A DNA stretch of 64,000 nucleotides from Streptomyces barringtoniae (GTDB taxonomy: Bacteria; Actinomycetota; Actinomycetes; Streptomycetales; Streptomycetaceae): the NCBI RefSeq assembly GCF_020819595.1, contig NZ_JAJHNP010000019.1, forward strand, positions 124,001 to 188,000. The letters are read 5' to 3'. The position numbers were made by a program, and so were the translations under genes. Below, in pieces: positions 47,428 through 55,832 of the stretch. The first letter of the stretch is position 1. Every line of letters begins with the position of its first letter. The notes beneath the pieces are model-generated. The model was not told where the DNA came from, ran no database searches, and worked only from the letters and a program-made list of their open reading frames with translations.

Positions 47428-48537
47428 GTGAGCGACCGGCCGACCGTCGACGGCGTCGACACCGCCGTCTACACCGTGCCCACCGACGCCCCCGAGGCGG
47501 ACGGCACCCTCGCCTGGGACAGGACCACCCTCGTCCTGGTCACCGTCCGCTCCGGCACCACCACCGGCCTCGGCTACACCTACGCCCCCGCCGCCAGTGC
47601 CCACGTCGTCCGCGAACTCCTCGCCGGCACCGTCACCGGCCTGCCGGCCCTCGACGTGCCGCGCGCCAACGAGCGCATGTGCCGGGCGGTGCGCAACGCC
47701 GGACTGCCCGGCCTGGCCGCCCAGGCGATCGCCGCCGTCGACATCGCCCTGTGGGACCTCAAGGCCCGCCTGCTGGACCTGCCCCTCGTCGGCCTGCTCG
47801 GCGCCGCCCGCGACGACGTGCCCGTCTACGGCAGCGGCGGCTTCACCACCTACGACGCCGAGCGCCAGGACCGCCAACTGCGTGGCTGGGCCGAGGACGA
47901 GGGCATCCCCCGCGTCAAGATCAAGATCGGTGAGTCGTGGGGCAGCCGCGAGGCCCGTGACCTCGAACGGGTCGGCCGCGCACGGGCGAGCGTCGGCGAC
48001 ACGGCCGAGCTGTACGTCGACGCCAACGGCGGCTACACCGGCGGACAGGCCGCGCGCATCGGCGCGGCCCTCGCGGACCGGGGCGTCACCTGGTTCGAGG
48101 AACCGGTCTCCTCCGACCACCTGACCCTGCTCGCGGACCTCCGCGGCCGCCTCCCGATGGACGTCACCGCCGGCGAGTACGGCTACACCCTGCCCTACTT
48201 CGAGCACATGCTGGCCGCCGGGGCCGTCGGCTGCCTCCAGGCGGACGTCACCCGGTGCGGCGGCATCACCGTCTGGCTGCGCGTCGCCGCGCTCGCCCAC
48301 GCACGCGGGATCGACGTCTCCGGCCACTGCGCACCGCACGCCCACGCACACGCCGCCGCGGCCGTGCCCAACCTCCGCCACCTGGAGTGGTTCCACGACC
48401 ACGTCCGCATCGAGCGGCTCCTCTTCGACGGCGTCCTCGACCCCGGCGGCGGCAGCATCACGCCCGGCGCCGACGGGGCACCCGGACTGGGGCTCACCCT
48501 CGTGGAGGAACGTGCCGCGCCGTACCGCGTGGCGTGA
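47428..48537 (+). CDS. Enolase-superfamily (mandelate racemase-like) enzyme
   Basis: The 369-residue protein has the TIM-barrel pattern of the superfamily: KIKIG with the catalytic Lys-x-Lys near 162-164, metal ligands in VDANGGY (near 197), FEEPVS and AGEYGY, and SGHCAPHAHAHAA near the C-terminus. These enzymes abstract a proton next to a carboxylate, as in sugar-acid dehydratases. The GTG start has GAGGAGG upstream and lies 11 bp after the dehydrogenase stop. The pair suggests catabolism of a hydroxy or sugar acid. Confidence 0.88.
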   Translation: MSDRPTVDGVDTAVYTVPTDAPEADGTLAWDRTTLVLVTVRSGTTTGLGYTYAPAASAHVVRELLAGTVTGLPALDVPRANERMCRAVRNAGLPGLAAQAIAAVDIALWDLKARLLDLPLVGLLGAARDDVPVYGSGGFTTYDAERQDRQLRGWAEDEGIPRVKIKIGESWGSREARDLERVGRARASVGDTAELYVDANGGYTGGQAARIGAALADRGVTWFEEPVSSDHLTLLADLRGRLPMDVTAGEYGYTLPYFEHMLAAGAVGCLQADVTRCGGITVWLRVAALAHARGIDVSGHCAPHAHAHAAAAVPNLRHLEWFHDHVRIERLLFDGVLDPGGGSITPGADGAPGLGLTLVEERAAPYRVA

Positions 48538-48572
48538 GGTCACCGTGTGAAATCACCGTGCGAGAAAGGAAG

Positions 48573-49589
48573 ATGACCATGCCTTCGACCGTCGTCATCA
48601 CCGGCGCCAGCGCCGGGATCGGGCGCGCCACCGCCCGACTGTACGGCCGGCGCGGCGCGAACGTCGTCCTGGTCGCGCGCGGCGAGGGCGGCCTGCAGGC
48701 GGCGGCGGACGAGGTCGCGGCCCTCGGCGGACGCCCCCTCGTCCAAGCGGCCGACATGGCGGACCAGACCCAGGTGGAGGCCGTCGCCGACGCCGCGGAG
48801 AAGGAGTTCGGCCCGCTCGACGTGTGGATCAACTGCGCCTTCGCGACCGTGTTCGCGCCGTTCGACGAGATCACCCCCGAGGAGTTCCGGCGGGTCACCG
48901 ACGTCACCTACCTCGGCTTCGTCAACGGCACCCGCGCGGCCCTGAGGCGCATGCTGCCCCGCGAGCGGGGCACGATCGTGCAGGTCGGCTCGGCGCTCGG
49001 GGAGCGCTCGATCCCGCTGCAGTCCGCGTACTGCGGTGCCAAGCACGCCATCAACGGGTTCACCTCCTCCCTGCGCACCGAACTGCTGCACCGCGGCAGC
49101 CACGTCCGCGTCACCGTCGTCCAGCTGCCCGCGGTCAACACCCCCCAGTTCGACTGGGTCCGCTCCCGGCTCTCCCGGCACCCCATGCCGGTGCCGCCCA
49201 TCTACCAGCCCGAGGTCGCCGCCCGAGGCGTGCTGTACGCGGCCGACCACCCGCGCCGCAAGCAGTACTACGTCGGCGCCGGCACCGTGGCCACCATCTG
49301 GGCCAACCGGCTCGCCCCGGCCCTGCTCGACCGCTACCTCGCCCGCACCGGCTACGACTCCCAGCAGACCGACCGCATCCCGCCCGCCGGCCTGGACAAC
49401 CTCTTCGCACCCGCGGACCGGGACCCCGCCGAGGACCGGGGCGCCCACGGCGCCTTCGACGACAGCGCCCACCCCCGCTCCTGGCAGCAGACCCTCGCCC
49501 GGCACCCCGCCGCCACGGCCCTCGGCACCGGCGCCGCGGCACTGGGCGCCGTACGCGGGCTGCGCCGTCTGACCTCCCGAGCCGCCTAG
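48573..49589 (+). CDS. SDR-family oxidoreductase with hydrophobic C-terminus
   Basis: The roughly 338-residue protein has TGASAGIGRATARLYGRRG, a CAF-type variant of the NAG motif (WINCAFATVF), catalytic Ser in QVGSAL and YCGAKHA (Tyr/Lys). The extended C-terminal 90 residues end in HPAATALGTGAAALGAVRGL, a weakly hydrophobic segment followed by Arg residues, like a tail anchor. ATG 48573 is used; ATG 48579 has better spacing to AAGGA. It continues the run of catabolic genes on the plus strand. Confidence 0.87.
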   Translation: MTMPSTVVITGASAGIGRATARLYGRRGANVVLVARGEGGLQAAADEVAALGGRPLVQAADMADQTQVEAVADAAEKEFGPLDVWINCAFATVFAPFDEITPEEFRRVTDVTYLGFVNGTRAALRRMLPRERGTIVQVGSALGERSIPLQSAYCGAKHAINGFTSSLRTELLHRGSHVRVTVVQLPAVNTPQFDWVRSRLSRHPMPVPPIYQPEVAARGVLYAADHPRRKQYYVGAGTVATIWANRLAPALLDRYLARTGYDSQQTDRIPPAGLDNLFAPADRDPAEDRGAHGAFDDSAHPRSWQQTLARHPAATALGTGAAALGAVRGLRRLTSRAA

Positions 49590-49598
49590 GCTGACCGT

Positions 49599-50126
49599 GT
49601 GCGCCTCCTGCTCATGTCCGACACCCATCTGCCCAAGCGCGCCAAACGGCTCCCCGAGCCGCTGCTGGCCGAACTCCCGCGTGCGGACGTCGTGTTCCAC
49701 GCCGGGGACTGGGTCGACACCGCCACCCTGGACCTGCTGGAGAGCCGCAGCCACCGGCTCGTCGGGGTCTACGGCAACAACGACGGCCCTGGGCTGCGGG
49801 CCCGGCTCCCCGAGGTGGCGTACGCCGAACTGGACGGCCTGCGCTTCGGCGTCGCCCACGAGACCGGCCCCGCCCAGGGCCGCGAGGCCCGCTGCGCCGC
49901 CCGCTTCCCCGACCTCGACGTCCTGGTCTTCGGCCACAGCCACATCCCCTGGGACACGACCGCCCCGACCGGCCTGCGCCTGCTCAACCCCGGCTCACCG
50001 ACCGACCGGCGCCGCCAGCCCCACTGCACGTACATGACCGCCACCCTCGTCGACGGCACGCTCACCGACGTGACCCTGCACCGCCTGCCACAGCGTCACG
50101 GAGCGTCTGCGATCATCCCTGGGTGA
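49599..50126 (+). CDS. YfcE-type metallophosphoesterase
   Basis: The 175-residue protein has all calcineurin-fold motifs of the MJ0936/YfcE group: MSDTHLPK (Asp8, His10), FHAGDW, GVYGNNDG, VAHETG and VFGHSHIPW. It uses two divalent metals to hydrolyse phosphodiesters; the natural substrate is usually unknown. The start is GTG 49599, ten bases after the SDR stop. The stop overlaps the acetyltransferase start (GTGA). Confidence 0.92.
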   Translation: MRLLLMSDTHLPKRAKRLPEPLLAELPRADVVFHAGDWVDTATLDLLESRSHRLVGVYGNNDGPGLRARLPEVAYAELDGLRFGVAHETGPAQGREARCAARFPDLDVLVFGHSHIPWDTTAPTGLRLLNPGSPTDRRRQPHCTYMTATLVDGTLTDVTLHRLPQRHGASAIIPG

Positions 50127-50713
50127 TCGACAGCTCCGGCATACCCGCCGTCGTACCGGCAGGCCGCATGGCCCGGCAGACGCAGCCCGTCCTGCCACTG
50201 ACAACCGGCGGTCTCGAACTGCGGCCCTGGAGCGCCGACGACGCGGGCACGCTGCTCGCCGCCGGGCAGGACCCGGCCATCCGGCAGTGGAACCTGTTCA
50301 CCGTCGGCGGCCTCGACGAGGCCCGGCAGCGGATCGCGCGCATGCACGAGCGGTGGCGGGCGGAGACCGGCGCCGTGTGGGCCGTGGCCCGACCCGGCGG
50401 CCCGGCAGTCGGGCTCATCGGGCTGAACGACGTCGACCTCGCGGGCGGGTCTGCCGAACTCGTCTACTGGCTCCTGCCCGAGGCCCGTGGTGGCGGGGTC
50501 GCCGTGGAGGCGGTGCGGCGGCTGGGCCGGTGGGCCCTGGACGACCTCGGCCTGCACCGGCTGCGGCTGTGCCACGCCACGGCCAACCCGGCGTCGTGCC
50601 GGGTGGCGGAGCGGGCCGGGTACGCGCTGGAGGGCACCCAGCGCAGCGCCCTGCTGCACGCCGACGGATGGCACGACCAGCATCTGCACGCGCGCGTCCA
50701 GGGTGACGTCTGA
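50123..50713 (+). CDS. GNAT-family N-acetyltransferase (RimJ-like)
   Basis: The 196-residue protein has the GNAT fold with GLELRPWSADDAGTLLAAGQD, acetyl-CoA motif A as LPEARGGGVAVEAVRRLGRW and NPASCRVAERAGYALEGTQR near the C-terminus. This pattern is typical of RimJ/RimL-like enzymes acting on N-termini or small amines. GTG 50123 overlaps the previous stop as GTGA; the in-frame ATG 50168 is an alternative. It ends the plus-strand run and converges on the Cox-type operon. Confidence 0.88.
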   Translation: MIDSSGIPAVVPAGRMARQTQPVLPLTTGGLELRPWSADDAGTLLAAGQDPAIRQWNLFTVGGLDEARQRIARMHERWRAETGAVWAVARPGGPAVGLIGLNDVDLAGGSAELVYWLLPEARGGGVAVEAVRRLGRWALDDLGLHRLRLCHATANPASCRVAERAGYALEGTQRSALLHADGWHDQHLHARVQGDV

Positions 50714-50765
50714 ACCGCCGGATGCGCAGCCGTGGCTCGGCACGGCCCCGAGCCCCTCGGCGGTT
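50713..50765. terminator. Nested hairpin between convergent genes
   Basis: AACCGCCG (50713-50720) pairs with CGGCGGTT (50758-50765), and an inner GGCTCGG/CCGAGCC stem (50734-50754) sits inside. It lies between the acetyltransferase and CoxG-type gene ends and could terminate both transcripts. Confidence 0.6.
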
Positions 50766-50771
50766 GCCCCC

Positions 50772-51410
50772 TCACCCTCGCCGGCCGGTGAGCCCCCTTC
50801 GCCCGCGTCGCAGCAGTCTTGCCGCCGCCCATGCCAGCACGGCCACCGCGGCCACCGTCGCCGCTCGCTTGGCCACCGGCAGGCCGGCCGTGCGCAGGAG
50901 GTCGAGCGGCTCCGGCTCGTCCCACGGCTGCGGTTGCTCCTCGGTGGCCGGTGCCGGTGCCGGTGTCTGCTCGGACAGGCGGTCCGCCAGGCAGGACGCG
51001 AACTGGCCCACCAGGCGGTCGCCGACCTCCGCCAGCACACCCCGCCCGAACTGCGCGGGGCGGCCGGTCACGGTGAGGTCGGTCCGCACCGACACCGCCG
51101 TGCCGCCCTCGCGTTCGGTCAGGGTGCCGGTGACCGTCGCCCTGGCCGTACCCTGCCCCCGGGTCTCCCGGCCGCTCGCCGTGAGCACCATCCGGTGCGC
51201 CGACTCGTCCTGCTCCTCGAAGACCGCCGTGCCCCGGTAGGTCACGGTGACCGGGCCGACCCGGACCTTCACCGAGCCGGTCACGTTCCTGCCGTCGTAG
51301 TCCTCCACCACCGCGCCCGGCAGACAGGGCGCGACCCGTTCGATGTCGAGGAGTACGTGCCAGGCGTCGTCCACCGGGACGGGGACGGTGAACTCGTGGT
51401 GCAGTTCCAT
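50772..51410 (-). CDS. coxG: CoxG-family SRPBCC protein with C-terminal membrane helix
   Basis: The 212-residue protein has the CO-dehydrogenase subunit G domain at 1-145 (MELHHEFTVPVPVDDAWHVL, GAVVEDYDG, VKVRVGPVTVTYRG). A Pro/Glu linker and a hydrophobic helix (ATVAAVAVLAWAAARLLRRG) with a basic end follow. In Oligotropha, CoxG helps recruit the oxidase to the membrane, and the tail here fits that role. It is the last gene of the seven-gene minus-strand operon. Confidence 0.9.
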   Translation of the reverse strand: MELHHEFTVPVPVDDAWHVLLDIERVAPCLPGAVVEDYDGRNVTGSVKVRVGPVTVTYRGTAVFEEQDESAHRMVLTASGRETRGQGTARATVTGTLTEREGGTAVSVRTDLTVTGRPAQFGRGVLAEVGDRLVGQFASCLADRLSEQTPAPAPATEEQPQPWDEPEPLDLLRTAGLPVAKRAATVAAVAVLAWAAARLLRRGRRGLTGRRG

Positions 51411-51431
51411 GACGGGCTCCTTCCGGAATCG

Positions 51432-52538
51432 TCAGGCGGCGGGCGGGTGGATGGCCCCGGCGGTCGTGGTCAGGGGCGCGCCGCTGCCGCCCCAGCGCAG
51501 CGCGACGATCTCGGCGGCGACGGACACGGCGACCTCCTCGGGCGTACGGGCCCCCAGGTCGAGCCCGAGCGGTGAGCGCAGCCTGGACAGCTCGGCCTGC
51601 GTCAGGCCGGCCTCCTCGAGGTGTTCGAGTCGTTCCTCGTGGGTCTTCCGGCTGCCCATCGCGCCGATGTAGGCGGCCGGGCGGCGCAGGGCCTCCTGCA
51701 GCAGCGGCACGTCGAACTTCGGGTCGTGGGTGAGGACGCAGATCACGGTGCGGTCGTCGGTGTCCGTGCCGGCGAGATAGCGGTGCGGCCAGTCGACCAC
51801 GACCTCGACGGCCGCCGGGAACCGTTTGGGCGTGGCGAAGACCGGGCGGGCGTCGCACACGGTGACCCGGTAGCCGAGGAAGTCGCCGATCCGCGCCACG
51901 GCGGCCGCGTAGTCGATCGCGCCGAAGACCAGCATGCGCGGCGGCGGGGCGAACGACTGGAGGAACACGGTGACGGCGTCCTCGCGGCGCTCGCCGTGCG
52001 CCCCGTAGTGCCGCAGGGCCGAGGCGCCGAGCGCGAGTTCGCCGCGCGCGTCGGCGGTGACGGCGACGTCGAGGCCGCTCGTGCCGAGCGTGCCCGCGGC
52101 CCGGTCCGGCCAGACCACGAGCGTGGCGCCACGCGGCGCCGGTCCGTCCGCCACCGTGGCCACGGTCACCGGCTCGCCCCCGGCGACCGACGCGGCGACC
52201 GCGCCGAACGCCGGGTCCGACTCCGGGGTCACCGGCCGTACCAGCAGGGTGATCTCGCCGCCGCAGGTCAGCCCGACCGCGAACGCGTCCGCGTCGCTGT
52301 AGCCGAAGGTCGCCAGGCGCGCCTCGCCGCTCGCCACGACCTCCTGGGCGAGCTCGAACACCGCGCCCTCCACACAGCCCCCGGACACGCTCCCCACGAC
52401 CTCGTCCTCCGGGCCCACCGCCATGGCGGCACCGGGGCCGCGCGGCGCGCTGCGGCTGACCGCGACGACCGTGGCCAGCCCGAACGGGGCCCCGGCCGCG
52501 TGCCAGTGCGCCAGCGCCGGCAGGATCTCACGCACCAT
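51432..52538 (-). CDS. XdhC/CoxF-family molybdenum hydroxylase maturation protein
   Basis: The 368-residue protein has the XdhC N-terminal domain (FGLATVVAVSRSAPRGPGAAM, SVSGGCVEGAVFELA) and the C-terminal Rossmann domain (RMLVFGAIDYAAAVARIGDF, CVLTHDPKFDVPLL, YIGAMGSRKTHEER). XdhC proteins bind molybdopterin cofactor, aid its sulfuration and insert it into the target hydroxylase. The gene overlaps the VWA gene upstream by 11 bp, which places it in the operon encoding its probable target. Confidence 0.93.
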   Translation of the reverse strand: MVREILPALAHWHAAGAPFGLATVVAVSRSAPRGPGAAMAVGPEDEVVGSVSGGCVEGAVFELAQEVVASGEARLATFGYSDADAFAVGLTCGGEITLLVRPVTPESDPAFGAVAASVAGGEPVTVATVADGPAPRGATLVVWPDRAAGTLGTSGLDVAVTADARGELALGASALRHYGAHGERREDAVTVFLQSFAPPPRMLVFGAIDYAAAVARIGDFLGYRVTVCDARPVFATPKRFPAAVEVVVDWPHRYLAGTDTDDRTVICVLTHDPKFDVPLLQEALRRPAAYIGAMGSRKTHEERLEHLEEAGLTQAELSRLRSPLGLDLGARTPEEVAVSVAAEIVALRWGGSGAPLTTTAGAIHPPAA

Positions 52539-54090
52539 CCGCTCCTCTCACCGGGGCCGCGGCGCACCGCGCACCGCGTACCACCGCCGCCAGCCGCTCC
52601 AGCGCCGCCAGGCTGTGCCCCGCGACGAAGGCGTCCACGCTGGGCAGCGCCGCCGCCATCCCCGCCGCCAGCGGCGCGTAACCGGGGCGGGCCTTGCGGG
52701 GGTTCGCCCAGACCACCTGGTGGGCCAGGGCGTGCAGCCGGCGCATCTGCTGCCCGAGCAGCTCCGGATCGCCGCGCTCCCAGCCGTCCGAGAGCAGCAC
52801 GACGATCGCGCCGCGCGCCATCCCGCGCTGCCCCCAGCGGTTCAGGAACTCGCGCACCAGCTCGCCGAGCCGGGTGCCGCCGCGCCAGTCGGGCACGGCC
52901 GCCGCGACGGCCGCCATCGCCAGATCGGGGTCCCGGTGCGAGAGTTCGCGGGTCACCCGGGTCAGCCGGGTGCCGACGGTGAACACCTCCGTGCGGCCCG
53001 CGCGCACCGCCGCGTGCGCGAACCGCAGCAGCGCGTCGGCGTACGGCGCCATCGAGCCGCTCACGTCGACGAGCAGCACCACGCGGCGGGGCCGCTCCAC
53101 GCGCGCGTGCCGCCGCAGCCGGGCCGGTTCCCCGCCCCGCCGCAGCAACTCCCGTACGGTGCGCCGCGGATCGACCTCGCCGCGCCGGGCGGGCCTGCGC
53201 CGCGCCGAGCGACGCGCCTGCCCCTCGAGGGCGAACGCGGCGAGCAGCCGCCGCAGTTGGTCCCGTTCGGCGGGGCCGAGCGCGGCGAAGTCGCGGTGCC
53301 GCAGCACCTCGGCCGAGCTGGCGAGCGCGGCGACCGGCGGTCCCGGCGGCTCCCCCTCGCCCGGCGTACGGGGCCCCGTGCGCGCGTCCCGGGCGACGAG
53401 CCGCAGCCGGGGCGGGGGAGCGGCGCGCACCGGCCGACGGGGCTGCTCGCCGGCGCCACCGAAGTACGCGGCGAACACCCGCTCGTACCGCTCCAGGTCG
53501 TCGTGCCCGCCGCACAGCGTCGCCCGCCCCGCCCAGTACACGTCCGCCCGCACCCCTGGCCGCAGGGCGGCCACGGCCCGCAGAAAGGCATGCAGCCGCT
53601 CGGTACTCGCCCCGACACCGGCCGCGCGCAACGCCCGCACAAAGCCGACCAGCACGGCGTCCGCACCGAGGCGTCCGGCGTCCGTGTCGAGGGGGCGGGG
53701 ATCGCTTCTGAGGCGTTGGGCGTCCGTCCCGAGGTGGCCGGGTCCGGTTCGCGGATGTTCGGCGTCTGTCCCGAGGAGCTCGGCGTCCGGGCTGCGGTGT
53801 CCGGGGTCGGTCCTGGCATGTTCGGTATCCGTCCCGAGGGGCTCGCCGCTTGTTCCGAGGTGTTCGTCGCTCGCCGCGAGGCGTTCGGCGTCCGCTCCCG
53901 GGCGTTCGGCGTCTGCCGGGCGCTCGTCGCCGCTCGCCGGGAGCCGTGCGGTGTCCGGCCCGCGGGATTCCGGGCCCGTCCCCGGCCGCCCGGCCTGCGT
54001 CCCCGGCCGTTCGGCGTCGCTTTCGTGCCGTACGGCGTCCGCTCCCCGCGGACGGCCTGTCCCGTTGCCCGTCGTGCCCACGGTCGTCAC
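52528..54090 (-). CDS. CoxE-like VWA-domain protein with long repetitive N-terminus
   Basis: The 520-residue protein has a C-terminal von Willebrand A domain with the MIDAS motif LLVDVSGSMAPYADALLRFA near residue 344 and conserved RGGTRLGELVREFLNRWG. It works with MoxR ATPases in metal-cofactor maturation. Residues about 10-150 are low complexity (repeats such as GTDAERPGADAER), unlike ordinary CoxE proteins. The GTG at 54090 overlaps the MoxR stop as GTGA. If translation instead began after the repeats, the product would be about 370 residues. Confidence 0.87.
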   Translation of the reverse strand: MTTVGTTGNGTGRPRGADAVRHESDAERPGTQAGRPGTGPESRGPDTARLPASGDERPADAERPGADAERLAASDEHLGTSGEPLGTDTEHARTDPGHRSPDAELLGTDAEHPRTGPGHLGTDAQRLRSDPRPLDTDAGRLGADAVLVGFVRALRAAGVGASTERLHAFLRAVAALRPGVRADVYWAGRATLCGGHDDLERYERVFAAYFGGAGEQPRRPVRAAPPPRLRLVARDARTGPRTPGEGEPPGPPVAALASSAEVLRHRDFAALGPAERDQLRRLLAAFALEGQARRSARRRPARRGEVDPRRTVRELLRRGGEPARLRRHARVERPRRVVLLVDVSGSMAPYADALLRFAHAAVRAGRTEVFTVGTRLTRVTRELSHRDPDLAMAAVAAAVPDWRGGTRLGELVREFLNRWGQRGMARGAIVVLLSDGWERGDPELLGQQMRRLHALAHQVVWANPRKARPGYAPLAAGMAAALPSVDAFVAGHSLAALERLAAVVRGARCAAAPVRGADGA

Positions 54091-54977
54091 CCGCCCCGGG
54101 CCGCGAGGACCGCCGCGAGATCGAGCCCCCGAGCCCGGTCCGTGTCCTCGCGGTACTTCAGCACCGAGCCCAGCGTCGCCACCGCCAGCTCCGCGTCCAC
54201 CTCGCTCGCCCCCAGCGCGTCCAGGGCCTCGGCCCAGTCGAGGGTCTCGGCCACCCCGGGCGGTTTGAGGAGGTCGGCGCCCCGCAGGGCCTGCACCAGA
54301 GCCGTGACCTGCTCGGCCAGCCGTGCCGACACCCGAGGCAGCCGGCGGCGCACGATGGCGAGTTCGCGAGCGAAGGAGGGATGGTCGAACCAGTGGTACA
54401 GGCACCGGCGTTTCAGCGCATCGTGCACCTCGCGGGTGCGGTTCGAGGTCAGCACGGCGACCGGAGGGTGCTCGGCGCGCAGCGTGCCCAGCTCCGGGAT
54501 GGTCACCGAGTACTCGGACAGCAGCTCCAGCAGGAACGCCTCGAACTCGTCGTCGGCCCGGTCGATCTCGTCCACCAGCAGCACCGACGGCTGGGTCTGG
54601 AGGGCCTGCAGCAGCGGCCGGGCGATGAGGAACCGGCGGTCGTACAGCTCGCTCTCCAGCCGGTCCGCGTCCGTGATCCCGGCCGCCTCGGCGGCCCGCA
54701 GGTGCAGCAGCTGTCGCGGGAAGTCCCAGTCGTACAGGGCCTGTGAGGCGTCGATGCCCTCGTGGCACTGCAGCCGGATCAGCGGCGCGCCGAGCGCCCC
54801 GGCCAGGGCGGAGGCGAGCGCGGTCTTGCCCACGCCCGCGTCGCCCTCGCAGAACAGCGGCCGGTGCAGTCTCAGGGCCAGGAAGCAGGTGACGGCCAGC
54901 CCTTCGTCGACGAGGTACCCCGTCTCCTCCAGGCGGGCCCGCACCTGCTCCGGGTCGTCCATCCGGGTGATCGGCAC
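54087..54977 (-). CDS. MoxR-family AAA+ ATPase (CoxD-like)
   Basis: The 296-residue protein has Walker A EGDAGVGKTALASALA near residue 45, Walker B SVLLVDEIDRADDEFEAFLL near 133, sensor 1 AVLTSNRTREVHDAL and a lid ending VSARLAEQVTALVQAL. CoxD-type MoxR proteins act as chaperones that help assemble the Mo/Cu or Mo active site, together with VWA partners. GTG 54977 follows the CoxM stop directly; ATG 54962 is an alternative start. Confidence 0.92.
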   Translation of the reverse strand: MPITRMDDPEQVRARLEETGYLVDEGLAVTCFLALRLHRPLFCEGDAGVGKTALASALAGALGAPLIRLQCHEGIDASQALYDWDFPRQLLHLRAAEAAGITDADRLESELYDRRFLIARPLLQALQTQPSVLLVDEIDRADDEFEAFLLELLSEYSVTIPELGTLRAEHPPVAVLTSNRTREVHDALKRRCLYHWFDHPSFARELAIVRRRLPRVSARLAEQVTALVQALRGADLLKPPGVAETLDWAEALDALGASEVDAELAVATLGSVLKYREDTDRARGLDLAAVLAARGG

Positions 54978-55832
54978 TCACCCCATTCCGGTCGCGGTCA
55001 GCACCGCCCGCCTGGTCAGCACCCGTGCCAGGTGCTGCCGGTACTCGGGCGATGCGGACAGATCCTGCGCCGGCCGGGTCCCCTCCGCGGCCGCCTCGGC
55101 GGCCCGGGCCACGGCCTCCGGGCCGTCGGCACCGGCCAGCGCCTCCTCGGCCGCGGTCGCCCTGAGCGGCGTCGCCCCCATGTTGGTCAGCCCGACGCGT
55201 GCCTCGGCGATCCGCCCGCCGTCGCGCCGTACCAGCGCGGCGACGCCGACGATGGCCCAGGACTGGGCGACCGGGTGGAACTTCTCGTAGTGGAAGTCCC
55301 AGCCGTCCGACCTCGGGACCCGCACCTCCAGCAGCAGTTCGTCGTCGGCGAGCGCCGACTGCAGGTAGTCCACGAAGAACTCGCGCGCGGCGATGGCACG
55401 GCGCCCGGCGGGACCGGCCACGACCAGTTCGGCGTCCAGGGCGAGGGCCACGGCGGGCAGGTCCCCGGCCGGGTCGGCGTGGGCGAGCGAGCCGCCGAGG
55501 GTGCCCCGGTGCCGGACGGCCGGGTCGGCCACCGTGGCCGTCGCCTCCGCCAGCAGCCCGGCGTGCCGGCGCACCAGCGGGTCGTGCACCACCTGGTGGT
55601 GCGTGGTCATCGCGCCGATGACGAGCGTGTCACCGTCCTCGCGGACCCCGCGCAGCTCGGGGATCCGGCCGACGTCCACGAGCAGTTCCGGGAAGGCCAG
55701 CCGCAGCCGCAGCAGCGGTACCAGGCTCTGCCCGCCGGCCAGCACCTTTGCCTCGTCGCCCGCGTCGGCGAGCGCGCGCACCGCCTCGTCGACGCTGTCC
55801 GGACGGGTGTACTCGAACGCGGGGGGAATCAT
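54978..55832 (-). CDS. coxM: FAD-binding medium subunit of molybdenum hydroxylase (CoxM-like)
   Basis: The 284-residue subunit begins MIPPAFEYTRPDSVDEAV and carries both FAD-binding motifs of the family: AGGQSLVPLLRLRL near residue 33 and TLGGSLAHADPAGDLPAV near 110. It transfers electrons from the 2Fe-2S centres to the acceptor. ATG 55832 with GGAGGG upstream and an ATGA overlap with the CoxL stop fixes the start. Confidence 0.94.
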   Translation of the reverse strand: MIPPAFEYTRPDSVDEAVRALADAGDEAKVLAGGQSLVPLLRLRLAFPELLVDVGRIPELRGVREDGDTLVIGAMTTHHQVVHDPLVRRHAGLLAEATATVADPAVRHRGTLGGSLAHADPAGDLPAVALALDAELVVAGPAGRRAIAAREFFVDYLQSALADDELLLEVRVPRSDGWDFHYEKFHPVAQSWAIVGVAALVRRDGGRIAEARVGLTNMGATPLRATAAEEALAGADGPEAVARAAEAAAEGTRPAQDLSASPEYRQHLARVLTRRAVLTATGMG

